Assembly (NCBI GenBank): GCA_000310025.1
Contig: FN649753.1
Span: 1,104,856 to 1,141,828, forward strand
Origin: Ectocarpus siliculosus
Lineage: Eukaryota; Sar; Phaeophyceae; Ectocarpales; Ectocarpaceae
Length of the DNA stretch: 36,973 nt
Direction: 5' to 3'
Of the stretch, positions 11,170 through 21,443 are shown piece after piece. Position numbers and translations under genes: made by a program. The notes under the pieces were generated by a model. The model was not told where the DNA came from, searched no databases, and saw only the letters and a list, made by a program, of their open reading frames with translations. Every line of letters starts with the position of its first letter. Position 1 is the first letter of the stretch.

Positions 11170-11330
11170 GTCGCCATCATCATCCTCATGCGGTGAAGTC
11201 AAGAAAGCGGATACAACGGCGGCGGCGGTCGGGGCGACGCCGCTAATGCCGGCAAAAGTGGGGTGGTGTTCATCGAACGGCTAGGACGATGATGATGACG
11301 ACGCCTTCCTCGCTAGGAAGCGCGGTGAGG
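11170..11330 (+). pseudogene. Decayed copy of pseudokinase exon 2 (right arm)
   Basis: The plus strand reads SSSSCGEVKKADTTAAAVG, then CSSNG followed by a TAG stop at 11282-11284 where the left arm has TCG. Beyond the stop the same frame continues as an Asp run and FLARKR, as in the parent exon. Unlike the left arm it has no frameshift but does have a nonsense change. The two arms have therefore decayed independently since the duplication. Confidence 0.6.
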
Positions 11331-11371
11331 ATAGCAGTACGCCAGACAGTCGTCCTTGTTTTCTACACCTC

Positions 11372-12878
11372 AATGGTTGCTCCTTCGAGTTCATTCTCAC
11401 ACCGTTGATGATTTTGCTCTGTAGTCTGTGATTTCGATCACACCCACAAAAACATCGTTTCAGTTTTCTCTGGAATTCTACACGGATCACCCGTCAGCAC
11501 AGGGTGGGCTGGGGAGAAAGAAAGGGCTTCTGCTGTTATCGTAGAAGAACTCTTGACCCTAGACTATGTAGGTCGTGCTAGCAATCCCCGCGACTACCCC
11601 ACGAAGTGCATTCTTGGTCGGACGCTTGTTTCGAACTTGATTGTGTGTATACAGCACCCGGCGCATGTCCCTCCCCCCACTTTTCACCCCGAGGCACTTC
11701 TGTAGGAAAAGAGAGAGAATCAAGAGCAACAAGCCACGCTTCGGTATATATATTTGGGTCTCGGCGCGATTGCCACAGACTGGCCTCATTCGATTTGCAG
11801 CACGGGTGTGCGGCTTGCTACACAAACAGCCGTGCCTAGTCTAGAGTACACGAGGTCCGCACATCTTGTATGGTACCACAAGTTTGAGATGTGTTGCAGG
11901 TCAAGTCTGTACAAGGAGCCCAGCGCCACACATGATATCAACCCAGGAAATATCTGTCGAAGAACCAAAACGCACTGGTGACCGGTGGCACGTTGTGATG
12001 TAGAATGATCGGTCCTTCGTCCGAGCACACCAGCACTAGCTACTGATCTACATTCGAGTATCACCAGCAGGCAACAACGCAAAGCCACCGAGTAACCTAC
12101 ATCAGTCACCATACCTCTGACCATTCAGAACGTACAAGACAGCTTGAACACCCGAACCCCCGTTCCTCCATTCTCTTCCACGCAGGAGTATAAGAGGGAT
12201 GCAGCGTCAACTACGCAATGGGTACAGCAGTGTCGAGAGATCTTTGGTTTACACGGTGACCGACAACGAGTTGTCGCGTCGCGCTGGAAGTCATTCATGA
12301 CGGCAGCACTCATCCAGCAACCTCAGGGATCCCCTACGAGAAAAAAAAAAAAAAAACACCAGGTTCTTAAGCACTTGGGTAAACTGTTCCCTAGAACAAT
12401 GCAAGCAAGTCAACAAGTCGAACATGATATCATGCAACAGAGTCAGTCCACGGGCTGCAACCACTGAAGCGAAAGGCCCACCTGTTTCACTACAGCTCCT
12501 GACACAGAGCGAATACCCGAGTAGAGCCGACATCCCGACGCCCGTACGCGTCGCCACAAAGCCAATGCCGCCAAAGGAAAGTGCACAGTTTTCGGGTGCG
12601 GGTACAACGGCAACTCCAACGGCTAGGCGACAACGCTTTGGGTTTGTAGTGCAAGACAGCGTAATCCCATCATCACGGAGAGGTCGTATTCCATCCTACC
12701 ACAGGCGCTTGACGATCACCCTGGACAACGTATACCACGTTTATCCTGCTGTGGCAGTAGTCTACCTGTCCGCGGCCAGCCTCGACATGCACTGCCCGAA
12801 CCCCGAACTCGGCTTCCATCACGGGAAAATTCCAAATTCATCGTGTTTTCCCACGCCGAAGCGTGCGTTACAGGAGAA
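11372..12878. other. Intergenic region; no supported gene
   Basis: The stretch has an A run at about 12341-12355 and scattered short open frames on both strands without motifs. Its right edge holds the 3' UTR of the minus-strand rhodanese gene. The plus-strand open frame at 12424-12954 is antisense to the last rhodanese exon and is not supported. Confidence 0.5.
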
Positions 12879-15800
12879 CTACACTTCTACGGGGAGGCTA
12901 TCGTCTCTGGCCCAGGCGCTGAATCCACCTTCCATGTTGACAACCCCTGAATAGCCCGCATTCTCCAGCCATCCTGCCGCCTGTGGGTAGAGGCCAGGCG
13001 GGAAAGTCAGCGAGCGCAGCAGGGCAAGACCATCGACGATATTGGCTGATGGACTCTCTCTCTCTCTCTCTCTCTCTCTGCCCTTGTCAGCAAACCGTCA
13101 TCACCGTCACCATCTCTGGCATAACCTCGCCGCAACCTTGAAAAAATAAAACAAAGCGGGCAAGGCTCCCTCCCGCTATGTCCCTACTGCTGCTGCCGCT
13201 GCTGCTGCGGCTGGTGCATTGTTCGGAGTATCAAGTCGTACCTGCGCGGATCTGCTCCCCATCTGGCACCCGATCACAAGCTTCGCCGCCTTGTCTGGGA
13301 ACTTCTCAGCAATCTGCCTCGGTATTCATTGGTGTGGATTGTGGGGGAGAAGAAAGCGAACACGCTCACCCGTTGGAACACGGTGTCCACCCCAACATAG
13401 AACGCCTGGCTCACTCAGGCCATACAGCACAGGGCAAAATCGAACAACAATCGGCACTGGCGGGACGTGTTGCCTTGTTGTTGGTGCAAAAGTGGAGACT
13501 ACCCTCTTCCGACCCTGGCCCGCCTTCAAAAGTGAGTGCTCCAAACCCGACAGTCGGCTCATGTGAAGCAGAGCGCAATCGTCTTTCTAGTCACCGCGGG
13601 AATTTCATGCAGTCCTCCTCCAAAGAGCAATCACCAATCCTCACTGGTATATACTGTATTCACAGATCGCCATCCAAGCCACACTATGTGAGGGTTTGAC
13701 CGTCACAGGTACCCTAGGAAGGAAAAAAAAAAGGTCGTAGTGTTGCAATACTGGTAGCTCGTTAGAGTGCGTTTGGCACTGCTGTCTACCGTCGAAACTA
13801 TTGTTGACGATTGTTGTGACAAAGGGCAACTCATCCTAATACAACTGTGGTGAACGTGTGCGGGTGCAAGCACTAAATTCACGAGAAGATTGGGAAGCAG
13901 GCCGGTTTCAATTGGAAAACAAATTTTTGCCCCGTCAAGACATCAGAACTCACGAGGAAAGGCCTTTCCGTCTCTGTCTCGGTCTCTGCCTCTGTGTCTG
14001 TGTCTGTCTCTCGCTCTCCGTTAGTAATTCTTTTTTCTCTTTGTCTCTCTGACTTGCTTGGAAAAACATCCCTGCACAGTAAGTTGTGCAGCAGCTTTAT
14101 GAGTAAGTATCAGCTAGGCAACAGAATCCCACAACAGACGCGTGCTCCTTTTCAACTCCAGGACAACTCTCGCGAGCAGGAAGCATCGCATGCATTATCT
14201 GGAGGACAATCTCGCCTGGTCGACGAAGTCCGGGTTTACGGTCATCCCCTGCGCCGTCGAAAAGAAGGCCGGGACATTGACGGCCCCAGCCGGGCGTCCG
14301 TGCTCGAACTCGTAGTCCGCCCGAACTGTCGGCGATACATGTATTTAACCAGACCGAAGAAAGAAGCAAGAGAGTGAGGTGTTGCAGGCGCAAGACGGCA
14401 AGCATTGTAGAGAAGGAGAGCACGGAGCCTGTTCAGAACATACACCCCGGCCACATAAGCTGTGTGAATGGACAGGACGCACTTAAGATGGGATCTGACA
14501 AGGGCGGGACGGATGATAGAGCGCATACATACGCGAGGATCGTTCCCACTCGAAACAAGGCACCATGGTGTCTACACTAGATCGCTAAATATGGTTTTAT
14601 TTTCTGCAAAACGTGAAGCGCGCCCCCTCCAATCAAGAGACGCATTGTAGACCTCAACTTAGCCTCCTAAGAAACATGAAATCACCGGTCGTTCCCTCGG
14701 ACACGTGCTGTGACCATCTCACCGTCGACGTAGGCCCATCCTTCCTGCTGCACCAAGTTGTTAGCAAACTGCGGCCCAACCTCGTCGAACATGCGAACGT
14801 TAGCAGCAGTTCCTCTGTGGCGACCTAACAACAAACATTGATACGGCCACGATGTTTTGGAAGCTGGCAGCGAACAACGTTACACGAAGGACTATCTACG
14901 AAGAACGTCACAAGAAGCCAACATCCAACTCTGTAGCTACTTTCATCTCTGTAACACCTTGACGTCGGAAGATTCACCTTAACGCTGTCCCAACACTTGA
15001 CAACATTGTAATGAGCCGCGGAGCGCGAGCGCGACCGTTCTTTTCCGTCCGTCCCAGGAGGGAAAAACAGGCTCTAAATATCGGCATGTTCCAACGCGAT
15101 GCAGGGGCCCAAGTTTTATTTCCGGGGGGCTTATAAAACCCTCCTTTTCGACCAGAACGAGATGTATAGGGCACCGATTTACGATCTGTTGGCTTCTGAG
15201 GAGGAAAAAAAGTGCACTCTTAGTCACACCGGTTTGGTCGTGCTTCGGCGAGAGATGGCCGTACTACACAAGCGTTTATGCCCAAAATCAATCGGAGATA
15301 GCTTACCCTGTCCCTGGGAAATCAGGAAGAGAAGCGGGATTTCAAAAGCGGAGATCTCAAGCGCATGCGATTCAGCCCAGCAGAAGAAACAGAGGTAGCA
15401 TACCGCTGATTAGTCTCGCACATCCACAGAATCACACCCACCCGCCGTGGTCCAATCCCTTCATAGGTAAAAGCACAGCAGTATCGTCAAAACGTCAAAA
15501 CCTGTTGTCTACACACCGAAAGATGGGTACAGTAGGCTGGCGCCAGACTAAAGGACGAGACACATTGTCGACTCTTTTTGTACAGCTGGTTGGTGCTGGC
15601 ATCACGGAGTGGTGCAGCGGGTGAGTCCTCTTTGTGGTTGTGCTTAAAACGCGGGTGGCATTACTGTGCAATGTACGGTACTGTGCGTAGCGATACTGCT
15701 GGAGTGGCTGAAGCACAAAGGACATGCCGAGACCTGTATGCGCACCGATCGACTCCTCTGTGCCACGGCATAGGTAGCCAGCACAGCGGCTAATTACTGC

Positions 15801-16136
15801 TGTGTACCTTCATTATCAGATTGGCCGCCCTTGTTTGTATGCATTGTTGTGCTTGACCCTACAAATACGAGACTCGGCGGATGCTTGCCATATTCGGTCT
15901 TATGCGCTACATACTCCACCAAATGCAAAGCAGAGGGTCCGCCAAGCACACCAGGGCAAAGAAAGAGGCGGTTCATGTTTCAGTTTGGCTCACACACACC
16001 GAGTTACATATGTACCTGGTGTGCCTATTGGTGACTTCCTCCCGGAGCACGGTGCGAAGCGCAGACCCGCCGATGGCACAACGAACCCATGGCAGAAACT
16101 CGCCGCCAGGAACACGACAATCACGAGGAGCTTCAT
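12879..16136 (-). CDS. Plastid-targeted single-domain rhodanese (sulfurtransferase), complete
   Basis: Five exons, 16136-16016, 14824-14723, 14325-14216, 13313-13242 and 12980-12879, join in phase to give 168 residues. Residues 1-17 (MKLLVIVVFLAASFCHG) form a signal peptide. FVVPS at 18-22 puts Phe at the predicted cleavage site, the bipartite signature that heterokont algae use to import proteins into their four-membrane plastid. The rhodanese domain runs from about 52 to the end: EGWAYVDVRADYEFEHGRPAGA (VDVR at 73-76, with the HxxGAxN-type turn), NPDFVDQ, active-site loop GCQMGSRS with Cys127, AAGWLENAGYSGV and MEGGFSAW. This is the layout of plant chloroplast STR-type single-domain sulfurtransferases, which carry a persulfide on the Cys. 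Intron 3 uses a GC donor (CAG|GCGAGA); the other introns are GT-AG. Substrate and partner cannot be told. Confidence 0.93.
13051..13079 (+). repeat. (CT)n microsatellite in a rhodanese intron
   Basis: About fourteen CT units lie in the intron between exons 4 and 5 of the rhodanese gene (12981-13241). On the sense (minus) strand it is a GA tract, so it is not the polypyrimidine tract of that intron. Confidence 0.9.
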
Positions 16137-17887
16137 CGCTCGACAGAGCAGAGAGAGCGAACGCGAGTGGCGAGTGTGAAGAAGATGTCTGTGGCCGTGG
16201 TAGTGGTAGGGCAGCGTGTGTTGCGGTTGGGCAAAAGTAGGGTTCTCAGATGGTTCGTGGGGCGTTTTCCAATGGAACCGAGTACGAACAGCTCCGTTTT
16301 AGCGGCGTAGCGGAGTGCTCGAGCGCTCGAGTGCTGTGTGCTGTGTGTAAAATATGACATCTGACAGATAGCGCAGCCTACTACTTGACTAGAACAGTGC
16401 TTCTGCCTAGGAAAGGCACAACAAACACATCGCATGCCATTGTGTAAGTGCTGAACCACTGACGAACCACACCACACTGCGAACGGAAAAACGGAAGCAA
16501 GAGACAGGGGGGGCGTGGGGGTTCCGGAATACGGGTGGGCCGCGCCCGAGCGGAACAGCGGAGAGACTGGCAATACACCTGACACCAGCGGAAGGAGCGT
16601 GCTTGGAGTACTGGAATGACTCACCCACGTGTGCTACGACATAGAGGAGCTGTCAAGGCTTCCCTGGCGGTGCTGGCTGTTCTTCTAATTTGCCAGGTGG
16701 CGATACCCATCAGCCAAACGCAGAACGAAAGGTGTGGTGCGGCCGTGTGTCCGGGTTAATTTTCTCCAGATATTCGTTCGCGCTTACGATGTGTCCAATG
16801 CGGTTACAGTAGTGGCCCCCTCTCCCGTGATCGTCCCGGGGGTATCTAGATGTCCGAGCACTACTGTTAGAGCATGTATTTATGCCTCGTAGCAGCCTAG
16901 GAGCCTTGTCGGATGCGGGTGGCCATGGTAGACGCGTACGATCTGTCACAACACACTGGTGTGGTAGCGTGGGGGCATTCATAGGTTCGAACTGCGCTGC
17001 TGTATCGTGGTACACAAGAACAGGCGTGCGGGTTGAATCGCTTTGGTACAGGTACACACGGAACCCCTTGTCGGCGCGAGTCCTGCACTGGCACGGTGCA
17101 TGGTGCGTCCCTCTCTAGTCCATGTTTAGCCCCCCCGTAGACCCTGTGTAGTAGGCCAGGTCACAGCGTCACAGCACACGTGTTCCTCTCCTCAAGAAGA
17201 CGAAGGGCCAAACAATTTGGTTCTTGATACGGCCTAAAATCCACACGTCCGGAGGCGGGGTCCCTGCTCTCTTGATTTGTGATCTTTGATGCATGGTAGT
17301 TCTTCTTCCAAGCCTTCGAAAGTATTCTACTTCTATCATGCATGATTGGCCTGTGGCCACGGAAGGCGTCGGTGTCAGTTGCCCCGGATGATAGAAGGTA
17401 ACTTCGTGAGCAGAGACCGGAACGGTTTGTATATGCACAGACAAGCACGATGTTGGTTGATGTCGATGGTAGAGTACCATTTAGGGTCTCGGTATACTGA
17501 GACGGCATTTTGTTAGGCCCGGCCAGTTGACATGGAAGGGAAGCTTGGATCCTGGATGAGAGAGGGAGGCGATCGGTGTCGCCCCCTCGTTATTTGCCAG
17601 TGAGTTACCTTCCAGACTTCGTGGAAAATAATAATAAAAATGACACTTTCGGAAAAATACAATACTGTAAAGCGAGAGTTTCAGATGGATCCTACCAAAG
17701 GGGGGAGGAGTCTGAAATCGGATTTTATTGGAGTAAAGAAGTGGGCATTTATGTTATATGGCGAAGAGGATGTCTGTTTGAGGCCTCATTGCCGTCTTCT
17801 AAGCCCACGTGTGATAGCCCCGCCGGAACAGTTGCATACAATACCCAGCCGGTTTCCTCCACTCACTGAAAAGACTCCACCACATCC
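16137..17887. other. 5' flank of rhodanese and intergenic region; no supported gene
   Basis: The promoter of the minus-strand rhodanese gene should lie just above 16136. I saw only a short alternating motif (gctcgagcgctcgagtgctgtgtgctgtgtg, in two overlapping parts at 16318-16347) and no coding region with motifs. The plus-strand open frame from 17640 runs through repeat sequence into the N gap and is not recognisable as a protein. Confidence 0.45.
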
Positions 17888-17949
17888 CGTTCGACTGTGG
17901 GTATATCTCGAATGGGTAGTCTCTCTGTGTGTATTTTTAAAAATTAAGT
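17888..17949 (-). repeat. Dispersed repeat copy, inverted relative to 20927-20998
   Basis: The plus strand reads tgtgggtatatctcgaatgg then gtagtctctctgtgtgtatt and an A/T-rich end (aaaattaagt). Its reverse complement matches 20927-20998 closely over about 60 bases. The copy ends about 60 bases before the assembly gap. Confidence 0.8.
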
Positions 17950-18007
17950 ACATATATTATGACTTAGCAGACCACGCGCTGGCTCGAGGGGGGGGGTCCG
18001 GGGGGGG

Positions 18008-18974
18008 NNNNNNNNNNNNNNNNNNNNNNNNNNNNNNNNNNNNNNNNNNNNNNNNNNNNNNNNNNNNNNNNNNNNNNNNNNNNNNNNNNNNNNNNNNNNN
18101 NNNNNNNNNNNNNNNNNNNNNNNNNNNNNNNNNNNNNNNNNNNNNNNNNNNNNNNNNNNNNNNNNNNNNNNNNNNNNNNNNNNNNNNNNNNNNNNNNNNN
18201 NNNNNNNNNNNNNNNNNNNNNNNNNNNNNNNNNNNNNNNNNNNNNNNNNNNNNNNNNNNNNNNNNNNNNNNNNNNNNNNNNNNNNNNNNNNNNNNNNNNN
18301 NNNNNNNNNNNNNNNNNNNNNNNNNNNNNNNNNNNNNNNNNNNNNNNNNNNNNNNNNNNNNNNNNNNNNNNNNNNNNNNNNNNNNNNNNNNNNNNNNNNN
18401 NNNNNNNNNNNNNNNNNNNNNNNNNNNNNNNNNNNNNNNNNNNNNNNNNNNNNNNNNNNNNNNNNNNNNNNNNNNNNNNNNNNNNNNNNNNNNNNNNNNN
18501 NNNNNNNNNNNNNNNNNNNNNNNNNNNNNNNNNNNNNNNNNNNNNNNNNNNNNNNNNNNNNNNNNNNNNNNNNNNNNNNNNNNNNNNNNNNNNNNNNNNN
18601 NNNNNNNNNNNNNNNNNNNNNNNNNNNNNNNNNNNNNNNNNNNNNNNNNNNNNNNNNNNNNNNNNNNNNNNNNNNNNNNNNNNNNNNNNNNNNNNNNNNN
18701 NNNNNNNNNNNNNNNNNNNNNNNNNNNNNNNNNNNNNNNNNNNNNNNNNNNNNNNNNNNNNNNNNNNNNNNNNNNNNNNNNNNNNNNNNNNNNNNNNNNN
18801 NNNNNNNNNNNNNNNNNNNNNNNNNNNNNNNNNNNNNNNNNNNNNNNNNNNNNNNNNNNNNNNNNNNNNNNNNNNNNNNNNNNNNNNNNNNNNNNNNNNN
18901 NNNNNNNNNNNNNNNNNNNNNNNNNNNNNNNNNNNNNNNNNNNNNNNNNNNNNNNNNNNNNNNNNNNNNNNNNN
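18008..18974. other. Assembly gap (967 N)
   Basis: The sequence is a run of N. It is flanked by G runs on the left (17989-18007) and by homopolymer-rich, poorly resolved sequence on the right (18975-19110). The true size is unknown. Confidence 0.99.
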
Positions 18975-19851
18975 TCACCCCCCCAGTTATTTGCCGCCCC
19001 CTTTTTTTTATTTAATTTTTGGGGAAAAAACTCCCCTTCCCGGGGGGGCGCGGAACATTTGCTTACCGCACATGTATAAAAAATTTTTTAACCGGGGGGG
19101 GGGGGGGGGGGTTGCGACACCTCCGGACATATATCTCGTTCCGGCCTCACTTCTTTGTGCCCTGGGCTGCGGGAGGCGCGTCCCCGGAAAACCAAAACGC
19201 CAAACTACTTCACACCACACAGCAGGCTCAGCACTTGCATAGAAGCACAGCAGGCAACCCATCTGTTGCTGCTGGGCTGCATGTCTGCTACTGTAACCAA
19301 CGCAGACGGTTGCTATGCCATGAGCCATACAGCAGTACCACGGGGTTGCCCGCGCATCAACCACTGTATAACGTTCGTAGCAGCTCTCTACTGCTGCTGT
19401 GCTTCTTCTCGGTTACGAACCGCAGTAGAGCAGCGTCGATGTACAACCCTCTCCTCCAAGCGTGTGCACCAACAGGTACAACCACACATCATGCGCGCAC
19501 GCATAACATACTGAATCGTCATCACAGCAGTTGCTGCACGTCTCTCTTGGCTCGTACTCTCAGCTCTACTGCTGTCTCTCTGTCTCGTGCTCGAATTCAT
19601 TACGCTGACTCTCAAACTGCTGCTGTGGGGCACGGGACAACTGCATACCTCCTAATTACAAACTATCAATCATCTTGTGCTGAGCGGTCGAACTATTAAC
19701 CATCTTGTGCAATATAGTCTAGCCAAGTGGCTACGAACGGAGAGAAGAGAGGCACACCGGTGTGTGACGAAGCACATAAGGAACTCCTCGAGAGAGGGAA
19801 CATGACGCTGCTGCGCATGAACTGCCTTTGAGTACATACATGCGAGCAACA
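18975..19851. other. Post-gap sequence without a supported gene
   Basis: The first ~135 bases are homopolymer-rich and unreliable. The remainder has many CTGCTG/CAGCAG-like triplets on both strands and short open frames with no recognisable motif. Confidence 0.5.
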
Positions 19852-20060
19852 CGGCACTCCTGTGACGCACACTGCACGACGCTCGAATCCCCGTTAAGTG
19901 CCTTCGAGCGAATCGAGTCACGCGGCACTGTGACCGCACACTGCACCGCGCCCGAAACCCCGTGAAGGGCCTTCGAGCGAAGCGAGTCACACGGCACTGT
20001 GACCGCACACTGGACCGCGCCCGAAACTCCGTGAAGTGTCTGCGAGCGAAGCGAGTTACG
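19852..20060. repeat. Tandem repeat, three units of ~69 bp
   Basis: The units begin at 19852 (71 bp), 19923 (69 bp) and 19992 (69 bp). Each runs from cggcact through gaccgcacactg and cgcgcccgaaac to cttcgagcgaagcgagtcac. The first unit is the most diverged. Because 69 is a multiple of three, the minus strand stays open across the units and encodes a 23-residue repeat containing VTRFARR and FRAR. This is probably a by-product rather than a protein. Confidence 0.85.
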
Positions 20061-20223
20061 ATGCCACTATGTCTTACTCCGAAACCATTACACCAACAAC
20101 ACACCAAACCTTGCTATGAATTTTTATTATTCCTTAGTACAACCGCACCACCAACAGCCCGAGCGGCGGACTGACTGACGTGAGGGTCTGTTCTCACACG
20201 CAACCAATGGAAGTGATCCTTTG

Positions 20224-20548
20224 TTGGTTATAACCCGTGGAAGTGTAGCGGCATTCTACGCGCACTCCCCAACCCACCCCATTCAGGGCCAAATGCGTGG
20301 TGTACACCTCTTCCTGTGATTGGTTGTAAAACCCGTGGAAGTAAAGCGGCATTCTACAGTGCCGGCATTTGTAAAACCGATTTTAGGGGTCCAGATAAAT
20401 AGATGAAACGCACACCAAAATAACCGTGCGAAAGCTCTCGTGAGCAGCATTCGAAGAAGTCTGCCTACCTATGTAGAGCGATGGATTGTACGCGCACTCC
20501 CCAACCCACGCCCTTCAGTGCCAAATGCGCGGTATACATCTCTTCCTG
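20224..20548 (+). repeat. Interleaved direct duplications
   Basis: Two different blocks are each present twice. Block 1 (ttggttataacccgtggaag and on to gcggcattctac) lies at 20224-20259 and 20320-20357. Block 2 (cgcgcactccccaaccca through ccaaatgcg to tctcttcctg) lies at 20259-20316 and 20491-20548. A further gcgcgcactcccc occurs at about 20687. Copies differ at a few positions. Confidence 0.8.
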
Positions 20549-20926
20549 CCGTGTGTGTGCTGGGGGGGTCCCCGGATGTAGACCCTGGGAGAGGTCCTAG
20601 TTGCCTTGGAATTTCCAGTTACCTAACACACCACCTTATCCCGGTAATAACCGGTACGGTGGTAACGTCGATCACTGGAATTTTTGCGCGCACTCCCCTC
20701 GAGGCCAACGAAGCAAAATTCTTCCCTACCGATGTTGACACACCCCTGTAGTCTGATCTCAAATTCCCATTTTTCTCGAGTTGTTGCTATTAAATAGATG
20801 CGGCCGAAGCGCCCGACATCGCGGCAGACGTGCAGTGGGGGAGTACGCGATGTACGGTAGCAAATACCTTTCTGTCGCGTGCCCCCATGTAGTATTGGTC
20901 GATGTGACGTGTGTGTTGGTCGTTTA

Positions 20927-20998
20927 ACTTAATTAAGGAATAATAAAAACACACACAGAAAGACTACCCATTCGAGATATACCCACATTACCCTTCGA
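20927..20998 (+). repeat. Dispersed repeat copy (right side of candidate element)
   Basis: The stretch reads acttaattaagg, an A-rich part, acacacacagaaagactacc and cattcgagatatacccaca. It matches the reverse complement of 17888-17949 and, less closely, 650-705 on the plus strand. A short perfect palindrome (ggggacacatggtgtcccc, 21003-21021) follows. Confidence 0.8.
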
Positions 20999-21443
20999 CT
21001 TTGGGGACACATGGTGTCCCCTTTTTCTTGCAGCTGTCTCGACCACCTTGCGCGGGATACAGCAGTCTCGCACCCGGCATTCTCGTGTATACGCCTATCT
21101 GTTCATAACCAGAACAGAAGAAGTACGCAATACCTCATGGAATCCCACCGCCGTTTATGGAATGGTGGGTGCGTGGGTTGAACTGCGTTCCTCGTTTGAG
21201 TCTGGGCGCCGCCCGCGTTCAAAATCAAGTGGATTTTGTTCAAACCACACCGCCATAAAACCATTCTCACACGACACCCACTCCACTCTCTCCCTGGAAG
21301 CATCGAGCATGCCCTCTAATTCACGCCCTATTGTAAACAAAAAAAATAATTGAACGTTGTGAGTCAGTGAGTTCCGGTCTCGCCGGGCGGTTGCGACCAC
21401 CGCCGTCCCATCCTGCTGCTGTTTTTCCTGTGTGGTTGGCATC

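Larger units (their letters stand above)
10921..11371. repeat. Inverted repeat, ~205-bp arms, built from a copy of pseudokinase exon 2
   Basis: The left arm (10921-11129) and the reverse complement of the right arm (11171-11371) agree at roughly nine of ten positions by eye. Both begin gaggtgt and continue through ccccacttttgccggcatta to caccgcatgaggatgatgat. The spacer is about 40 bases. Both arms resemble exon 2 of the pseudokinase gene (8311-8477), including its donor (gctaggaagcg followed by gtgag) and the CGEA..ADT coding stretch. A transcript through both arms could fold into a long hairpin. Confidence 0.85.
17888..20998. mobile_element. Candidate DNA transposon bounded by inverted repeats, interior mostly gap
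   Basis: The copies at 17888-17949 and 20927-20998 face each other, like terminal inverted repeats, and enclose about 3 kb. Nearly 1 kb of the interior is unknown (N). The rest holds a three-unit 69-bp tandem repeat and a duplicated ~58-bp block. No transposase can be seen, and I could not define a target-site duplication. A third copy near 650-705 shows the repeat occurs singly too, so chance placement of two inverted copies is possible. Confidence 0.4.
20061..21443. other. Repeat-rich 5' flank of the sulfotransferase-like gene
   Basis: Apart from the listed repeats I see no gene. A first exon of the sulfotransferase-like gene could be here. A hydrophobic stretch (PILLLFFLCG, about 21411-21440) is encoded in a different frame from exon 1, just upstream of the ATG at 21444. 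I could not connect it by splicing. Confidence 0.4.

Noticed and set aside
12424-12954. 176-codon plus-strand open frame
   Set aside because: It overlaps the last rhodanese exon in antisense and has no motif; the minus-strand exon has clear homology.
15099-15398. 99-codon plus-strand open frame (MQGPKFYFRGAYK...)
   Set aside because: It sits antisense in rhodanese intron 1 with no recognisable domain or splice partners; length is within chance expectation.
17640-19079. 479-codon plus-strand open frame
   Set aside because: Most of it is N; the real part covers the repeat at 17888-17949 and homopolymers.
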